A DNA stretch of 64,000 bases from assembly GCA_013365365.1 (NCBI GenBank), contig JABVXU010000051.1, positions 124,001-188,000 of the forward strand, written 5' to 3'. The notes under the pieces are model-generated. The model made no database searches, was not told where the DNA came from, and saw only the letters and a program-made list of their open reading frames with translations. The DNA is from Cruorifilaria tuberocauda (lineage: Eukaryota > Nematoda > Chromadorea > Rhabditida > Onchocercidae). The translations under genes were made by a program, and so were the position numbers. Below, piece after piece: positions 60,301 to 64,000 of this stretch. Within the stretch, counting starts at the first letter, position 1. The number at the start of each line of letters is the position of its first letter.

Positions 60301-62658
60301 CATGTCAACAATTCTTATATCTACTCACTACTTCTCTATCTTTTTTATAATGAAGAATGGAAATGAAAGGCATGCGGGTCAACATTAATAATTATTATAT
60401 ATCAGTACGATGTAACTGATCACTTCTGACCACTAGTCCTCATTAAGCAGTGTCGTTTTTGTGTACATACATTATTATTAAAGCTTGAACATGAAATTAA
60501 AGTTAATGACAAGGCTCAAAGATAAATGATTCTTCATGCTTCTCTTAAATTATCAGATGAAAATGTCGAAAAGAGTAAAGCTTCCTTTAGGAATCACAGC
60601 AACAGAATGATAATCCATCATGAGAATTAAGAAAAAATCTGTCCGATAACAGAGTCAAAACTGTTATTAGCTCTACCTCTTTGTTTGCTTTTCTACGTTT
60701 TGGAAAGGATTTCTATTAACTCGCAAACATTTGAATATCACACTCAAATTTCTGCTTCTCCATCACAGGAGCTTTCCAGTTTTCCGGTTAACCTGTATCA
60801 TTTTTTTAATTTATTATATTCCTGATTTAGATTGGAGAGTGATTATCCATAACGTGTAATGGGTAATAGAACATCACGGTTAGATACACTACCTTTACTG
60901 TTTCTGACGTCTACTCGAAAGCACTTAAAATTTGATAATACAATTTGAACATGCTTTTAGTGTTGAGATTGGATAAATTTAAAATGATATTTTGGACGTT
61001 TGCTCGTAAGAAAACCTGATAAACTGGTTGTTGTTATGTGAAAGTGGAAATTCTCTATCATTTCTATCATATTTGATTTCACTTGTCGAAAGGAGAGCAT
61101 ATTGCACTGAATACACCCTTTGACCTCACGAACGGACTGTCAAGGGCAATCGGACAGACCTGTTTGGTGATAACGTAAAGGAATCAATTTTATGGCTATT
61201 TTATTCTTTCCAGCACAACAGACACAAGTTTGCCCTCATTAAATTAAACTGAATGCATAATTTTAAATGAACTTTCTGAATTCAATGATAACTAAGTCTC
61301 AACTAAACATCTCTTTGAATTCATTTCTTTGTTTCAGATCATCGGGAAACACATGCATTTTCCCGTTCTTCGGGAAAAATTCCTTAATTCAGTGATCAAT
61401 GACTTTTCGCATTGTTCAGAAGGAAATGGTAGCAGCAGTATTGACGAAATTGAAATATTTACAAGTGAAAATGGAATATGGCACTCTTAGAATCTTTAGG
61501 AAGACATTAATTATAAGATGTAAGAAATATATGTGAAAATTCAAAAATTCTCTAATTGAAAAATGTGTTTTTCGATTAGCTCGAAATTTTTTGAAAAGGA
61601 TTTTTGAAAATGATTATTTTTCCATATTTTGTTGAAAATGGCTTCTCTAAAAAATTATCAGCAATTACTTATACAGTTTTATATAACCTTTAAATGTGTG
61701 CAAAGAGAAACGGAAAACTTCTTCTAGTTAGTTTCTATTGTGATCGAGAGTTTTGAGTGTATGACAGGTAAACGTCATTTAACGTGACCTTCACACTTCA
61801 AAGAAGTGTTCATCATCTCAAACATTGTTTCCATTATTGACCGTGCTTATGAATCCTTGTCTATCTCGTCTTTATTCCGAAATTTAGTTCTTATTGGATG
61901 TTCACTGTCTTATCCGGGAATGTTTGATTAAGCTAAGGCGTATTTGTTAGCTGTTGGAAATTTACATTCACAGACGTCACCTTATCGGATATGTTTACCT
62001 ATCATGCAACTGTCTGATGATAAATTTGGAGGTTTCCAATAGAGGAACAATCAATAATGCTCTTTTATCGTTATCTTAAATAACGGAATAACGGAAAACA
62101 TTTATCTTATTTGAGCAGGAAAATCATTTCCGACCTTGAAATACTTCAGCAAAAAAGAGAGAAGAAAAGGATACAGAAGGCCATACACGTACCTATCAGA
62201 TCTTTGAGAAGGTAAAAAAAGCCAATTATTAACTTATTAGTGAATATGCATATGCATACCTGTGCTAACGCCCAACGGTAATTTCAAATTTGATTAGTGA
62301 AATTATGCTTTCATTCCTTTTTCCCTCTCTTGTTCAATCTTATCAGAAGTGATCCTCCCAAAAGAAACAAGAAATACTTGGAAAGGATTACAATTGAACT
62401 ATTTAAAATCGAGAAGGTTATTTCTGATGGCTGAAGAATAGGTTGAATTTCGAGATGAAAGGTTAAATAAATATTAATAGAAGAGGAGGTTTGGAAGTAA
62501 GAGAATTTACCTTGCACCGACAAGAAGCGAATCGCCATCTGCTTCCAGCAATTTGAAATAACTCGAATCATTCTCTCCTGTTGGCTCCGATGTTCCTATT
62601 CCATTATGGCCGGTAAATCGTCTTCCGGAAAGCACTGAAATGATTTCTTTCCTCTCTT
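54392..62658 (-). CDS. Transmembrane class 1 semaphorin (SMP-1/SMP-2-like), N-terminus not found
   Basis: Cell-surface guidance ligand whose family signals through plexin receptors. Thirteen minus-strand exons: 62658-62511, 59980-59935, 59486-59424, 59348-59196, 59053-58876, 57560-57469, 57295-57157, 56694-56471, 56310-56155, 55639-55469, 55265-55028, 54963-54778 and 54663-54392. They join in frame to about 688 aa. The sema domain begins near [20 protein letters not shown] and runs through [54 protein letters not shown] and [18 protein letters not shown] module follows ([10 protein letters not shown]...[10 protein letters not shown]), then a short stalk, one membrane span ([20 protein letters not shown]) and a cytoplasmic tail of about 110 residues without a known domain. 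It has no Ig domain, which fits invertebrate class 1. The signal-peptide exon is upstream of 62658 or beyond the window. The start of the 62658 exon could instead be an internal AG about 20 nt in. C. elegans has two such genes and I cannot say which this is. Confidence 0.94.
59981..62510 (-). other. Long first resolved intron of the semaphorin gene
   Basis: A 2.5-kb AT-rich intron between sema-domain exons with a phase-2 junction (GCA AG, then G). No open frame in it resembles a known family. It is much longer than the gene's other introns and so the likeliest place for intronic control elements; none is recognisable. Confidence 0.6.
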
Positions 62659-64000
62659 CTGTAAAATAAATAACCCCTTCGGAATGGTTAATTTTGTGAA
62701 GAAATATTCAACTCAAGACGATTTATTTTTTCTCACGTAAAAAATTCATGATGTTTCCATTTTCAACATATGTGATCACTTTGGCACATCTTATTTCATC
62801 ATTAAGATTGTTCACGTGTACAATTCTATGTAAACATACGTCCCTTCTTTTTGTCACGCTAAACTAGTAATGCACAAAATTCGAATGATTTAAAAGTTTT
62901 AAGATATCTCACTGCACGCGTCAGCTGATATGAGTAAGTTTATTCGAACGATTTGTTATCATACCGTAGCACTTCTAGAAAGTACTGTAGTGTGTTTGAA
63001 ATTAACAATGCATGAAAAGTTCAACTATCACTATCGATATTACGTCTCCATGTTTCTTATGCCCTCAGGTTGGCTGCACTTTGTACGTACACGTATCACT
63101 CAATTCTACACAACACGCTCTACGGCAAATTTAATGCAAAAAGTGATGCTACTGAAACATCTTTCTACACTATCAGGGCGGCAGTTGTTACATATTTTCA
63201 GCAGGGGTCAAAAGGAAAGACTAATATTTTGAGGAGAATAATCATTCCGTCTTCGATCTTTGAACAATGACCCATAGTGACACCACAAACGGCTCCGTGA
63301 TGGCGACCTTTTGGTACTTACGATCCACAAAAAGCTTCGAAAATATGATTTTTATAATTCGGCATGGTAAAACGAAAAATATTAAATGAAGAATTTTATT
63401 ACTACAAGAATTGGAAAGTTTTCTTAAGAATAACTTTTGGAAAATAGAAAAAAGTGGCTTGTGCAATTTCTGAAGAGTTTTGGAACTTTGTTTTTCGCTT
63501 AAATTACTTGCTTATATGTTTACTTGCATATTATCTTATTTGTTCACGTCCTTACTTGTCCACCTAATTCTTTGTTCGTCCATTCTCTTTCTTCTCCGTC
63601 TTCCTTCCACTCAATATGTTGTTCAAGCACAGCAGCTCGTTTCACTAATTTAAAGAATGCTCTTTTTTAAATAAATGAAAAGAAGAGCTTCCACTCCGTC
63701 ATTCCTCCTTAATTTTTCACTTCACAAACGAAAGCCATCTAAACTTCGATCGCTTGACAATTATCATTCTTCCAATAGCTACTGAAAGACTGACAGAATA
63801 GACAAGAAGCTTAGAAGCTCGCTTAGTCATGATGCCTGAAAATGCTGAATGAACGATAGGTAAATGACCAGAAATGCATGAGTCATTTCTCTTCAGGTGC
63901 GATTAAATCCAAAAATCTTGCACCTTACAGCTAGCATCTTCGGCAAAAGTTAGAAAGTATATGTAATCATTGCTTTCTTTGATTGACTGAAGAAGACTGA
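62659..64000. other. Semaphorin 5' flank or first intron
   Basis: AT-rich DNA upstream of the first identified semaphorin exon. A minus-strand micro-ORF at 63886-63827 (19 codons, starting MTHAFLVIYLSFIQ) is hydrophobic enough for the start of a signal peptide, but it has no ordinary GT donor in frame, so its link to the gene is speculative. I see no other supported feature. Confidence 0.4.

Overview
The window is nuclear DNA from an animal, most probably a nematode and possibly a filarial or other spirurid worm. The evidence is AT-rich non-coding DNA, genes cut into many short exons with GT...AG introns, T-rich 3' splice sites ending TTTCAG or TTTTAG, and products that align best with Caenorhabditis-type orthologues such as a 53BP1/HSR-9 protein, a DKF-1-type protein kinase D and a class 1 semaphorin. 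The genus is inferred from composition and gene structure only. I see no transposon open reading frames, rRNA or CRISPR.

Layout. 79-2044 (+): the last eight exons of a 53BP1/HSR-9-like protein with two BRCT domains. 6641-14733 (+): a complete 20-exon secretory-pathway Ca2+/Mn2+ ATPase (pmr-1/SPCA, 901 aa). 16335-16857 (-): a complete two-exon LSM6. 19171-22066 (-): a complete seven-exon CDC34/UBE2R ubiquitin-conjugating enzyme (247 aa). 29072-32744 (-): nine exons of an AP-2 transcription factor with a 48-glutamine tract; its 5' end was not found. 44882-44955 (+): an elongator tRNA-Met(CAT). 47699-52899 (+): a complete 16-exon protein kinase D (dkf-1-like, 766 aa). 54392-62658 (-): thirteen exons of a transmembrane class 1 semaphorin (smp-1/smp-2-like), with the signal-peptide exon unresolved. 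For every multi-exon model I checked that the exon phases join without a frame break.

The genes look independently regulated and do not form a pathway or a tight operon; the nearest same-strand neighbours are more than 2 kb apart. Together they are housekeeping (LSM6, CDC34, pmr-1, tRNA), DNA-damage signalling (hsr-9) and developmental or neuronal signalling genes (AP-2, dkf-1, semaphorin). The roughly 12 kb upstream of the AP-2 gene is the least explained region. It holds a GC-rich block, microsatellites, a tandem CRE-like repeat and a 20-bp palindrome made of two E-boxes one helical turn apart.

The main non-genic oddities are a perfect 45-bp palindrome just before a 3' splice site in pmr-1, a TCTCGCGAGA palindrome upstream of pmr-1, a 17-bp perfect hairpin upstream of dkf-1, a GC-AG intron in CDC34, and short upstream ORFs in front of pmr-1 and dkf-1. 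I found no clear evidence of a wholly new biological system.
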